Assembly: GCA_017617615.1 (NCBI GenBank)
Contig: JAFZVV010000004.1
Coordinates: 1 to 64,000 of the forward strand
Reading direction: 5' to 3'
Origin: Prevotella sp.
GTDB taxonomy: Bacteria; Bacteroidota; Bacteroidia; Bacteroidales; Bacteroidaceae
Length of the DNA: 64,000 bases
Positions 8,120 through 15,926 of this stretch are shown piece by piece (the stretch's first letter is position 1; every line of letters begins with the position of its first letter). Position numbers and translations under genes: made by a program. The notes beneath the pieces are model-generated. The model made no database searches. It was not told the DNA's origin and was given only the letters and a program-made list of their open reading frames with translations.

Positions 8120-10831
8120 ATGAGAAAAACCTTTACTACTACCTGCTTGTTGTTTTCGATGCTGTTGCCCATGACCGTAGCGGCACAGACCGACACCTAT
8201 ATTCAATCCGACGACACCCTCGCCACAGCAGCCCATTTCAGTGGTGGTTCTGCCGACAAAGTGACCCAAGAGCGCATGAACAAGGGTTTGGTAACGAACT
8301 CTTTGAGCGCGCTCAGCGGTCAGGCTGCCGGTGTGCAAGTATCAAACGGTTCCAACCGCATGGCCATGCTGAGCAGCGTGCGCGTGCGCGGCACCACCTC
8401 GCTTACCGGTGGCAACGACCCCTTGGTGATTATCGATGGTGTATCTGCCGACCTGTCGGTGCTCTCCTCCATCTATCCTGCCGACATTGAGAGTTTCACC
8501 ATTTTGAAAAATGCCGCAGAAACCGCCCAATATGGTTCACGTGGCGCCTCTGGTGTCATCCAGGTGACCACGAAAAAAGGCCATGGCGGCAAATTCCACA
8601 TCTCCTACGACGGCAACTACGGTTTTGAGTCTGTATACAAGAATATCGAGGTGCTTGACCGCAACAGTTATATCAACACCGCTCAATCGTTGGGTTTGAC
8701 CTATAATGACGGCGGGTATGCCACCAACTTCCCAGACGCCATCACCCGTACGGGTACGGTGCACGGGCATCATGTGGCCTTCGGTGGTGGTAGCGACCAA
8801 AGCAATTACCGTGCCTCGGTAGGTTTCATAGACCACAAGACCGTGATCGACATTGAGGAATACAAGAATTTCGTGGCCAAACTCGACATCTCTCAAAAAG
8901 CCTTCGACAACCGCCTGTCAATTGACCTGGGCGTATATGGTTCTACCCAACGCAACAAGGACATTTTCGACGAACAGATGCTCTTCTACTCCGCCGCTGC
9001 GATGAACCCGACCTTCGGCACGGGCATGAACAATAATGGCGGGTGGGACAAGAACACCACCGCCTCGCAGGTGAACAACCCGATGGCCCTGCTGCGAGAG
9101 CAAGACCACAGCAAGAATCTGAGTTTCAATACCCACATCAAGTTGGCCTACGACATCTGGCCCAATCTGAAGGTGAGCCTCTTTGGCTCCTACTCTTTCG
9201 CCAGTACCGAACATTCCCAATACCTGCCCACATGGGTATGGGCACAGGGCCAGGCCTACCGTGCCGAGAAGAAGAACGAGGACTGGCTCACCAACCTCTT
9301 GGTGGACTATTGGTGGGACTTCGACTCAGAAAACCGTTTGGAACTGACGGGACTAGGCGAATATCAGGTCAACACTGAGACGGGCTTCTGGACCACGGTG
9401 AGAGGATTCACCACCAATGCCTTCGGCTACAACAACCTTGAGGCCGGTTCGCTTCGCCCCTATGGCGGCACGGGCTCAGGTTATGAGCACCCCACCCTCG
9501 CCTCTGTCATGGGTTCGGCAAAATATCTGTTCAAACACCGCTATACACTCTCGCTCACCATGCGTGCCGATGGCAGCAGCAAGGTGGGAAAGGACAACCG
9601 CTGGGGACTGTTCCCCTCGCTCTCCTTCGACTGGGACGTGATGCGCGAGCAGTTCATGCACAGTGTGCCCTTCATCAGCCAGTTGAAATTTCGTATGGGC
9701 TATGGTGCGTCGGGAAACCTTGGCGCCATCGACTCTTTCAACTCGCTCAGTATGTTCCAGCCCATGGGCATCGTGCCCGTCTATGGCTCGCCTATGGTAA
9801 CCCTGGGCATTGCAAGCAACACCAACCCCGACCTGCGATGGGAGACCCGCACTACCTTCAACATCGGTATGGACATCGGCTTGTGGAACAACCGCCTGGT
9901 GATGACCGCTGAATACTATCGTTCGAAGACCCGCGACATGCTCTATCTCTACGACGTGAGCATACCGCCCTTCGCCTACAACAAACTGCTCGACAACCTG
10001 GGCAAGATGAGCAACGACGGATTCGAGTTGGGGCTGGGTATCACTCCGCTGGAGACCCGCGACATGCAACTCAACATCAACATGAACCTGGCCTACCAAC
10101 GTAATAAACTCATTTCGCTTGAGGGCAATTACGAGGACATCTACATGACGGCCAAGAACATCACATCCATCGGCTCACTCAACGGAGCCGGTTTCCATGG
10201 TGGCAACAATGATATCGTCTACCAGATTGTGGGCCAGCCACTTGGTGTGTTCTACCTGCCCCACTGCACAGGTGTGGTAGACTATGGCGACGGCACCTAC
10301 ATGTATGAGATAGCCGACCTCAACGCCGATGGAGTGGCCGATGCCGGCAGCGACCGCTACATCGCCGGACAGGCCACCCCGAAGTGGACCTTGGGCTCGA
10401 ACATCAGTTTCCGCTACAAGGACTTCGACATCTCGCTCCAGATGAACGGTGCCTTCGGCCACAAGATCTACAATGGCACATCCCTAACCTATATGAACAT
10501 GGGATCGTTCCCCGACTACAACGTCATGCCAGAAGCCCCCGCAAGGAAGATCTACGACCAAGTGGCCACCGACTATTACCTGGAACGCGGCGACTACCTA
10601 AACTTCGACTACCTGACAGTGGGGTGGAACGTCCCTATCCAGCGCTTTACCCCGTTCATCAGTCAACTCCGTGTGGCACTGAGCATCAACAATCTGGGTA
10701 CCATCACCTCGTACAGCGGTCTCACCCCGATGATCAACAGTTATGTGGTGAGCAACACCCTTGGCATCGATGACAAGCGCAACTATCCTCCCTACCGTTC
10801 CTACTCACTCGGCGTGAGCATCTCATTCTAA
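8120..10831 (+). CDS. SusC-like TonB-dependent outer-membrane transporter, short form
   Basis: About 903 residues from the Met that opens a signal peptide (MRKTFTTTCLLFSMLLPMTVAAQ); an upstream in-frame Met at 8084 would add 12 charged residues before it. The plug domain begins almost at once, with typical SusC signatures: LSGQAAGVQVS, VRVRGTTSL, PLVIIDGV, DIESFTILKNA and YGSRGASGVIQVTTKKG. The remainder is a beta barrel ending in the usual aromatic motif (SYSLGVSISF). The roughly 80-residue carboxypeptidase-regulatory-like domain and the DVVVIGYG-type TonB-box region, both present in the second SusC of this window, are missing. It imports glycan fragments together with the SusD 18 bases downstream. 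Confidence 0.92.
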   Translation: MRKTFTTTCLLFSMLLPMTVAAQTDTYIQSDDTLATAAHFSGGSADKVTQERMNKGLVTNSLSALSGQAAGVQVSNGSNRMAMLSSVRVRGTTSLTGGNDPLVIIDGVSADLSVLSSIYPADIESFTILKNAAETAQYGSRGASGVIQVTTKKGHGGKFHISYDGNYGFESVYKNIEVLDRNSYINTAQSLGLTYNDGGYATNFPDAITRTGTVHGHHVAFGGGSDQSNYRASVGFIDHKTVIDIEEYKNFVAKLDISQKAFDNRLSIDLGVYGSTQRNKDIFDEQMLFYSAAAMNPTFGTGMNNNGGWDKNTTASQVNNPMALLREQDHSKNLSFNTHIKLAYDIWPNLKVSLFGSYSFASTEHSQYLPTWVWAQGQAYRAEKKNEDWLTNLLVDYWWDFDSENRLELTGLGEYQVNTETGFWTTVRGFTTNAFGYNNLEAGSLRPYGGTGSGYEHPTLASVMGSAKYLFKHRYTLSLTMRADGSSKVGKDNRWGLFPSLSFDWDVMREQFMHSVPFISQLKFRMGYGASGNLGAIDSFNSLSMFQPMGIVPVYGSPMVTLGIASNTNPDLRWETRTTFNIGMDIGLWNNRLVMTAEYYRSKTRDMLYLYDVSIPPFAYNKLLDNLGKMSNDGFELGLGITPLETRDMQLNINMNLAYQRNKLISLEGNYEDIYMTAKNITSIGSLNGAGFHGGNNDIVYQIVGQPLGVFYLPHCTGVVDYGDGTYMYEIADLNADGVADAGSDRYIAGQATPKWTLGSNISFRYKDFDISLQMNGAFGHKIYNGTSLTYMNMGSFPDYNVMPEAPARKIYDQVATDYYLERGDYLNFDYLTVGWNVPIQRFTPFISQLRVALSINNLGTITSYSGLTPMINSYVVSNTLGIDDKRNYPPYRSYSLGVSISF

Positions 10832-10849
10832 CCCCCAACAGCCAGTATC

Positions 10850-12457
10850 ATGAGAAAGTATATCCTTATCACACTTGCGACACTCTCCCTTACCTCTTGT
10901 CTTGACGAGAATCCCCGCGATCGTCTGACAGAAGAGGATGTGTTCTCCACGAGCACCGACCTCTACCTGAACGCCGTAGCCAATCTCTACAACTACATCG
11001 GCGGACATGAGGACGGCCAAGGCCTGCAAGGCACAACCCGTGGCATCTACGACCTGAATACCTTCACCAGCGACGAGGCCATTCTTCCCACCCGCGGCGG
11101 TGACTGGTATGACGGCGGTCTGTGGCTCGACCTTTACCGGCACACCTACCACGCCGGCACCGCCCCTATCGACAACTCGTGGAACTACCTCTACAAGGTG
11201 ATTGTGCTCTGCAATCAGTCGCTCGACTACCTGCAGAAATACAGCCATCTGATTCCCACCGACCAGCAAGTTCCACTCCAAGCCGAAGTGAGAGGCATCC
11301 GTGCCCTGTGCTACTTCTACTTGCTCGACCTCTTTGGCCGCGTGCCCTGGATCAACTCATCAGGAATCTCAATGAACGAAACCGACCAACTCTCACGTAA
11401 CCGGCTTTTTTGGAAACTCTATGACGAAATTAACGAGATACTACCCTACCTTCCATTAGCACGGAGCAACTTACAGGGTAATTATTATGGCCGCATCACT
11501 GCTCCCGTGATGTGGTTCATCCTTGCCAAGATGACTCTCAACGCCGAAATCTGGACCGATGACATCTGGACCGATGACAAACATCTGGAAGGCGACAATA
11601 TTTTCTTTACCATCGCCGACGAACAAATGACTGCTTGGGAAGCATGTATCTACTACTGTAACCTGTTAACCGATTTTAGCTATGAGTTGGAACCAATCTA
11701 CTCCTCAAATTTCAACACCAAGAACGAGTTCTCGATGGAAAACATCTTCACCATCCCCATGGACAAAACGCTCTACACCAACCAGTTCAAATACCTTTTC
11801 CGCTCACGCCACAACAACCACGGAGCGGCGTTGGGCATGGCGTCGGAGAACGGCACCTGCGCTACGGTGAGCGCCGTGCGCACCTATGGCTACGGCACGG
11901 ATGAATTGGACAACCGCTATTACATGAACTTCGTCTCCGACAGCGTATATGTGGACCATGACCTCGTGCTGCTCGACAATGGTGAACCATTGGTGTATAT
12001 GCCTCTTGCCGTGAAGCCCGACCTCACGGGCTCGCCTTACGAAAAGACCGCCGGCGCACGAATGTTCAAATACGAGACCGACCGCACCGCCTACAACGAC
12101 GGACTGCTGCAGAGCAACGATATCGTGCTCTTCAGGTATGCCGACGTGCTGCTCATGATCTCGGAAGCCAAGGTCCGTGCAGGCATGAACGGTGACAAGG
12201 AACTGAACATGGTGCGCAACCGAGTGGGCATGGACTACCGTCCGGCCACGCTCGACAACATCCTCGACGAGCGCTTGATGGAGTTGCAATGGGAAGGTTG
12301 GCGCCGTCAGGATCTCATCCGATTCGACCGTTTCCATCGTGCCTATGACATGCGCGAGCAGGTGGCCAACGAGGACGACCGTCACACCATTGTATTCCCC
12401 ATACCTGGTGGAGCCATCGACCTGAACAAAAGACTCACTCAAAACCCAGGCTACTAA
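10850..12457 (+). CDS. SusD-like glycan-binding surface lipoprotein
   Basis: 535 residues with lipoprotein signal MRKYILITLATLSLTSC (lipidated Cys17). Helical TPR-like SusD/RagB fold signatures are present: the N-terminal ENPRDRLTEEDVF, a central VRGIRALCYFYLLDLFGRVPW, and a C-terminal LDERLMELQWEGWRRQDLIR followed by a Pro-rich ending with NPGY. It caps the SusC barrel encoded 18 bases upstream and captures oligosaccharides for import. A strong two-way hairpin at 12490-12533 ends the unit. No surface glycan-binding SusE/F gene follows. Confidence 0.93.
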   Translation: MRKYILITLATLSLTSCLDENPRDRLTEEDVFSTSTDLYLNAVANLYNYIGGHEDGQGLQGTTRGIYDLNTFTSDEAILPTRGGDWYDGGLWLDLYRHTYHAGTAPIDNSWNYLYKVIVLCNQSLDYLQKYSHLIPTDQQVPLQAEVRGIRALCYFYLLDLFGRVPWINSSGISMNETDQLSRNRLFWKLYDEINEILPYLPLARSNLQGNYYGRITAPVMWFILAKMTLNAEIWTDDIWTDDKHLEGDNIFFTIADEQMTAWEACIYYCNLLTDFSYELEPIYSSNFNTKNEFSMENIFTIPMDKTLYTNQFKYLFRSRHNNHGAALGMASENGTCATVSAVRTYGYGTDELDNRYYMNFVSDSVYVDHDLVLLDNGEPLVYMPLAVKPDLTGSPYEKTAGARMFKYETDRTAYNDGLLQSNDIVLFRYADVLLMISEAKVRAGMNGDKELNMVRNRVGMDYRPATLDNILDERLMELQWEGWRRQDLIRFDRFHRAYDMREQVANEDDRHTIVFPIPGGAIDLNKRLTQNPGY

Positions 12458-12489
12458 AAAGGGGTAAAAAACCTAAAACCTGAAGTACC

Positions 12490-12533
12490 AAAAAGTCCGG
12501 GCAATCGGTTGTACCTGATTGTCCGGACTTTTT
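12490..12533. terminator. Bidirectional terminator between susD and tnaA
   Basis: A 17-bp stem (AAAAAGTCCGGGCAATC and its near-complement, one wobble pair) encloses a 10-base loop. A and T runs flank it, so it can end both the plus-strand susD and the minus-strand tnaA transcripts, which converge here. Confidence 0.85.
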
Positions 12534-12543
12534 CAGGAAAAAA

Positions 12544-13917
12544 TTACAGCCTTCTCAACTGCACGGTAAAGTGGCGCATGAGCGGTGCCTCCCACTCTAT
12601 CGCCACACCTCGGGTGATGGTTTCGCGCCGGTCGTAGACATTCTTCAGTGCAGCAGCTACCACATCCATGTGATTATCGGTATATACACGACGTGGGATG
12701 GCCAGGCGCAAGAGGTCGAGGCCACCGAAACGGTTCTCTCGGGTAACTGGGTCGCGGTCGGCAAGCACATAGCCTATCTCACAGCCCCTGACACCCGCCT
12801 CCAGATAAAGTTCGCAGGTGAGTGTCTGTGCAGGGAATTCCTTTTTAGGCACGTGCGTGAGCACTTTGTCGGCATCGACGAAAATGGCATGGCCACCGGC
12901 AGGTCGCTGGTAAGGGATACCATACTCGTCGAGACGCTCAGCGAGATGTCTCACCTGGCGGATGCGGGTGTCGAGCATGTCGAACTCCGTGTTCTCATCA
13001 AGTCCCTGCGCGATGGCATTGAGGTCGCGGCCATTGAGTCCGCCATAGGTGACATAGCCTTCCATGGGTATGCAGAACATCTTCGCACCGTCGAACCACT
13101 CTTTGTTGCGTGTGGCGATGAACCCGCCCATGTTCACGATGGCGTCTTTCTTTGCCGACATGGTGGCGGCATCGGCTTGGGCATACATCTCGTGCGCAAT
13201 CTCCTTGATGGTCTTTTCGGCATAGCCTTCCTCACGTGTCTTAATGAAATACGCATTCTCGGCGAAGCGGGCAGAGTCCATGACCACAGGGACGCCATAC
13301 TGGTGACACAACGCACAAGTGTCCTTGATGTTTTGCATGCTCACGGGCTGACCACCCACAGTGTTGTTGGTCACGGTGAGCACCATAAACGGCACTTTGC
13401 CCTTGTTCTTCTCCAATACCCGCTCGAGTTTTTCCAATGACACATTACCCTTGAAAGGCACCTCGGCTTGTGTGTCGTGAGCCTCGTCACAAGTCACGTC
13501 GATGGCCTTGGCCTTGCGGGCCTCGATATGTCCCTTGGTCGTATCGAAATGCGCGTTGCCCGGCACTACATCACCCGCCTTCACGAGCAATGAGAAAAGC
13601 ACGTTCTCCGCAGCCCTACCCTGATGGGTGGGAATAACATAGGGCATGCCGAAGATGCGCTGCACCATAGCCTCGAACTTATAGAACGAGGTAGCACCGG
13701 CATAACTCTCGTCGCCGAGCATCATTGCCGACCATTGACGGTCGCTCATGGCACCTGTGCCACTATCGGTAAGCAGGTCTATATACACTTGTTCGGCCTT
13801 GAGTTGGAACACGTTGTAGTGTGCTTCCCTAAGCCATCGTTCTCTCTCTTCACGTGTGCTGATATGGATGGCTTCCACCATCTTGATTTTCCAAGACTCA
13901 GCGTATGGGATTTGCAT
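12544..13917 (-). CDS. tnaA: Tryptophanase
   Basis: 457 residues from the Met at 13917, the usual family length. The frame stays open to 14103, but that stretch is the structured leader and is unlike the family. It is a PLP enzyme that splits tryptophan to indole, pyruvate and ammonia. The PLP lysine motif MSAKKDA places Lys257 as the Schiff base. HFDTTKGH carries Asp125, the residue type that marks tryptophanase, where tyrosine phenol-lyase has Thr (FTTT). Other family signatures are GGQPVSM, MDSARFAENAYFI, TYGGLNGRDL, LRLAIPRRVYT and the end LMRHFTVQLRRL. No tryptophan permease lies beside it. A leader of about 330 bases with two hairpins suggests control after transcription starts. Confidence 0.93.
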   Translation of the reverse strand: MQIPYAESWKIKMVEAIHISTREERERWLREAHYNVFQLKAEQVYIDLLTDSGTGAMSDRQWSAMMLGDESYAGATSFYKFEAMVQRIFGMPYVIPTHQGRAAENVLFSLLVKAGDVVPGNAHFDTTKGHIEARKAKAIDVTCDEAHDTQAEVPFKGNVSLEKLERVLEKNKGKVPFMVLTVTNNTVGGQPVSMQNIKDTCALCHQYGVPVVMDSARFAENAYFIKTREEGYAEKTIKEIAHEMYAQADAATMSAKKDAIVNMGGFIATRNKEWFDGAKMFCIPMEGYVTYGGLNGRDLNAIAQGLDENTEFDMLDTRIRQVRHLAERLDEYGIPYQRPAGGHAIFVDADKVLTHVPKKEFPAQTLTCELYLEAGVRGCEIGYVLADRDPVTRENRFGGLDLLRLAIPRRVYTDNHMDVVAAALKNVYDRRETITRGVAIEWEAPLMRHFTVQLRRL

Positions 13918-13941
13918 GATTATTTGGTTGTTAGAAATCAC

Positions 13942-14008
13942 AAGCCGTTTTACTATGTATCTACAACATGCTAAGGTTGCGACACAGTCGCAACATACAT
14001 AACGGCTT
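13942..14008 (-). promoter_or_regulatory. Nested inverted repeats just before the tnaA start
   Basis: The core is a perfect 8-bp dyad, GTTGCGAC-ACA-GTCGCAAC, at 13976-13994. Around it, ATGTAT pairs with ATACAT, and outermost AAGCCGTT (13942-13949) pairs with AACGGCTT (14001-14008). The left side has extra bases between the paired blocks. It ends 25 bases before the tnaA start codon, so it could be an RNA switch, an attenuator or an operator. Confidence 0.55.
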
Positions 14009-14112
14009 AAGACAGATGAAAAAATAAAAAGGGTATATTGATAAAAAAGGCTATGAGACCTATACATCGAGAGACTGCACATCGTGGTGTAGCCCTCCAC
14101 CAAAAGGTAATA

Positions 14113-14141
14113 TCAAGCAACGAAATGGTCTCGTTCCTTGA
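14113..14141 (-). promoter_or_regulatory. Hairpin in the distal tnaA leader
   Basis: TCAAGCAACGA and TCGTTCCTTGA pair over 11 positions with one mismatch around a 7-base loop. The stop codon of the small leader frame (14113-14115) lies inside the stem. Confidence 0.45.
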
Positions 14142-14193
14142 TGTTGACAAAAACGTCGTTTTTATTCCGTTTGCATCTCTCGTGTTGTGTCAT
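14113..14193 (-). CDS. Possible 26-residue leader peptide ahead of tnaA
   Basis: ATG at 14193 opens a 26-codon frame, MTQHERCKRNKNDV..., that ends at 14113 inside a hairpin. It lies wholly within the predicted tnaA leader. The peptide is charged, has no tryptophan and does not resemble enterobacterial TnaC, so a regulatory role is only suggested by position and by the overlap of its stop with a stem. Confidence 0.2.
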   Translation of the reverse strand: MTQHERCKRNKNDVFVNIKERDHFVA

Positions 14194-14256
14194 TCGATAG
14201 TGTAGTAAGTTTAACTTTGGTTGGCGTGGGGAATTTTCCCAGATGGTTTCTGGTTG

Positions 14257-14288
14257 CGAATATACGATTTTCCATCCAATCCACCAAA
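14257..14288 (-). promoter_or_regulatory. Promoter for tnaA
   Basis: On the minus strand TTTG (plus 14285-14288) is followed after 20 bases by TATATTCG (14257-14264), one base from the TAnnTTTG consensus. Transcription would start near 14250, about 330 bases before the tnaA start. Confidence 0.45.
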
Positions 14289-14429
14289 CGAAAATGGATA
14301 AAAATCAAATGTTTTTTCACATTATTACCCCCCAATCGGTCATGAGACTTTTATGCCAGAAGGGTAGTTGTTATAAAGGGATTTTCGGTAGTTGAGTGTT
14401 GTATTGCTGCAATGTATGCAGGGTTCTGA

Positions 14430-15926
14430 TTACAAATTGGGTTCTTTGCGCACGCCAAAGTCCTTACGGTATTCATCGTTGATGAGACGACTGGCCTCAT
14501 GGCCATTGAAGCGGGTTGGACCGATGATGAAATCGGGCACATTGAAGGAAAGGAAACGTTCGCGATAGAAACGACGCGGGTTACGCTGCGGCAGCATAAA
14601 GGCCTTGCTGACCACGCCCTTGGCATCGACATGACAGAAATAGGGCCGTGTGAAGAGACCGTCGTCACGACGGGAACTGAGTACCATCCAGCGCGAATTG
14701 GTGCTCCAGTTGTGAAAAGATTCCGTATCTTCAGAGTTAGCCGCAGCCATGGGGTGGCTTTCTCCTGTAGAGAGATCGAGCAGGTAAAGGTCGGCCTCAT
14801 GGTGCCAGATACTGAACTGTCCGTAGTCGGAGAGTGTGTAGCAAAGGAAACGACCATCGTAGGAAGGACGAGGGAAGGATACCGACTTGTGCTGAGCCAC
14901 CGCATCGACTATGGTTTCTATTTGGTTGCCAAAATGGCCCGTTGCGGGATCGAAATCGATGCGGCAGAGATTATAGTGGATGGAGTCGAGTTGATGACTG
15001 TCCTTAGGGAGGGCTTGGGCCGCACAGAAATAGAGCGAACGGCCGTCGGCCGAGAATACGGGAAAAGTCTCATAAATCGAGTCTTGCTTGAGAAGAGGCG
15101 AAAGCAGCAACTCGTTTTTTTCGATGTCATAGACCTGGAGGTCGGAGGCTTCATCGAAAACCTCGATGCGGTTGCGGTCGGCACTGTGGAACAACTGGCT
15201 CGTGGTGTTGGTGGAATAGGCTATATAGTGGCCCGAAGGATGCCAGTAGGGATAGACACAGAAGCCGAGCGTCTGGTCGGTCTTGGTGTTGTAGGCAGCG
15301 AGGGGAAGTGGATTTTTGGGATTAGAGTGACGCAGCAAAGTGGCTCCGTGCGGGCCACGGATATGGAGGCTCATATCGTCAGGGTTGCCGCGGTTGAAAC
15401 TATGGCAGTTGACGCAACCCTCGAACTGGGTGTTCTCAATCAACGGACGCTCGTCGAACGAGGAGAGGTCGCGTTCGTAGATGCCCATCTTGCTCCATAC
15501 CTCGTAGCCTGGCTCTATAAGTCGATAGCAGATGCCGTAGTCGATGCTGTCGGGGCTGACGAAGATGGAGAAAGGCCGATAGGTATGCCAACCGTCGGCA
15601 TATTTGGCCGAAACGGTAACACTGAGCGAGTCACCACGGTTCTGGTCGAGCAGTGCATGCCAGTCATCAAGGTCGAAGTCTGCCGATTCTTCGCCTTGGC
15701 AGTGTAGGTTGTTTCCATGTTGGTCTGTAATGACGGCATCAATACGTAATGCCTCCTCGTCTTCCATGCAAAAGCAGAGCGGGGCAATATTCACGGGTAT
15801 GGTGACACCGAGGTAGTCGGGATAGATACGAGGCAGTGTTGTCTCCTGCCTTGCATCGCTCACCGTTTCAGTTGCGCAGGCCGAGAACAACAGTAGAGAA
15901 AGGAGTATGTATAGTACCTTTTTCAT
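14430..15926 (-). CDS. PD40/TolB-like beta-propeller lipoprotein with CxxCH motif (copy 1)
   Basis: 498 residues; MKKVLYILLSLLLFSAC is a lipoprotein signal. An N-terminal domain contains PRIYPDYLGVTIPVNIAPL, a segment shared with copy 2. Midway comes FEGCVNCHSF, a CxxCH motif of the type that binds c-type haem. The second half has PD40/TolB-like propeller blades (YPYWHPSGHYIAYSTN, FPVFSADGRSLYF, FPRPSYDGRFLCY) ending in WMVLSSRRDDG. Bacteroides relatives are often labelled cytochrome c biosynthesis or TolB-like proteins without experimental function. Its start overlaps the preceding membrane-protein gene by 4 bases (ATGA type), so the two are translated together. Haem binding is inferred from the motif only. 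Confidence 0.8.
   Translation of the reverse strand: MKKVLYILLSLLLFSACATETVSDARQETTLPRIYPDYLGVTIPVNIAPLCFCMEDEEALRIDAVITDQHGNNLHCQGEESADFDLDDWHALLDQNRGDSLSVTVSAKYADGWHTYRPFSIFVSPDSIDYGICYRLIEPGYEVWSKMGIYERDLSSFDERPLIENTQFEGCVNCHSFNRGNPDDMSLHIRGPHGATLLRHSNPKNPLPLAAYNTKTDQTLGFCVYPYWHPSGHYIAYSTNTTSQLFHSADRNRIEVFDEASDLQVYDIEKNELLLSPLLKQDSIYETFPVFSADGRSLYFCAAQALPKDSHQLDSIHYNLCRIDFDPATGHFGNQIETIVDAVAQHKSVSFPRPSYDGRFLCYTLSDYGQFSIWHHEADLYLLDLSTGESHPMAAANSEDTESFHNWSTNSRWMVLSSRRDDGLFTRPYFCHVDAKGVVSKAFMLPQRNPRRFYRERFLSFNVPDFIIGPTRFNGHEASRLINDEYRKDFGVRKEPNL

Larger units (their letters stand above)
13918..14429 (-). other. Structured leader and intergenic region upstream of tnaA
   Basis: This 512-base gap holds the tnaA promoter (about 14257-14288) and its long leader. 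The leader contains a 26-codon open frame (14113-14193), a hairpin over that frame's stop (14113-14141), and nested inverted repeats close to the tnaA start (13942-14008). The part from about 14290 to 14429, downstream of the lipoprotein gene, shows only a weak 5-bp hairpin and no gene. Confidence 0.6.

Noticed and set aside
12544..13917. Tyrosine phenol-lyase instead of tryptophanase
   Set aside because: The FDTT motif with Asp at the specificity position fits tryptophanase; tyrosine phenol-lyase has Thr there.
14104..14429. tRNA or small RNA gene in the gap upstream of tnaA
   Set aside because: No cloverleaf or TTCRA-type T-loop is visible; the structures found fit a leader better.
14499..15707. 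402-codon plus-strand open frame opposite the CxxCH lipoprotein gene
   Set aside because: The minus-strand gene has a signal peptide, motifs and a paralogue; the antisense frame has none of these.
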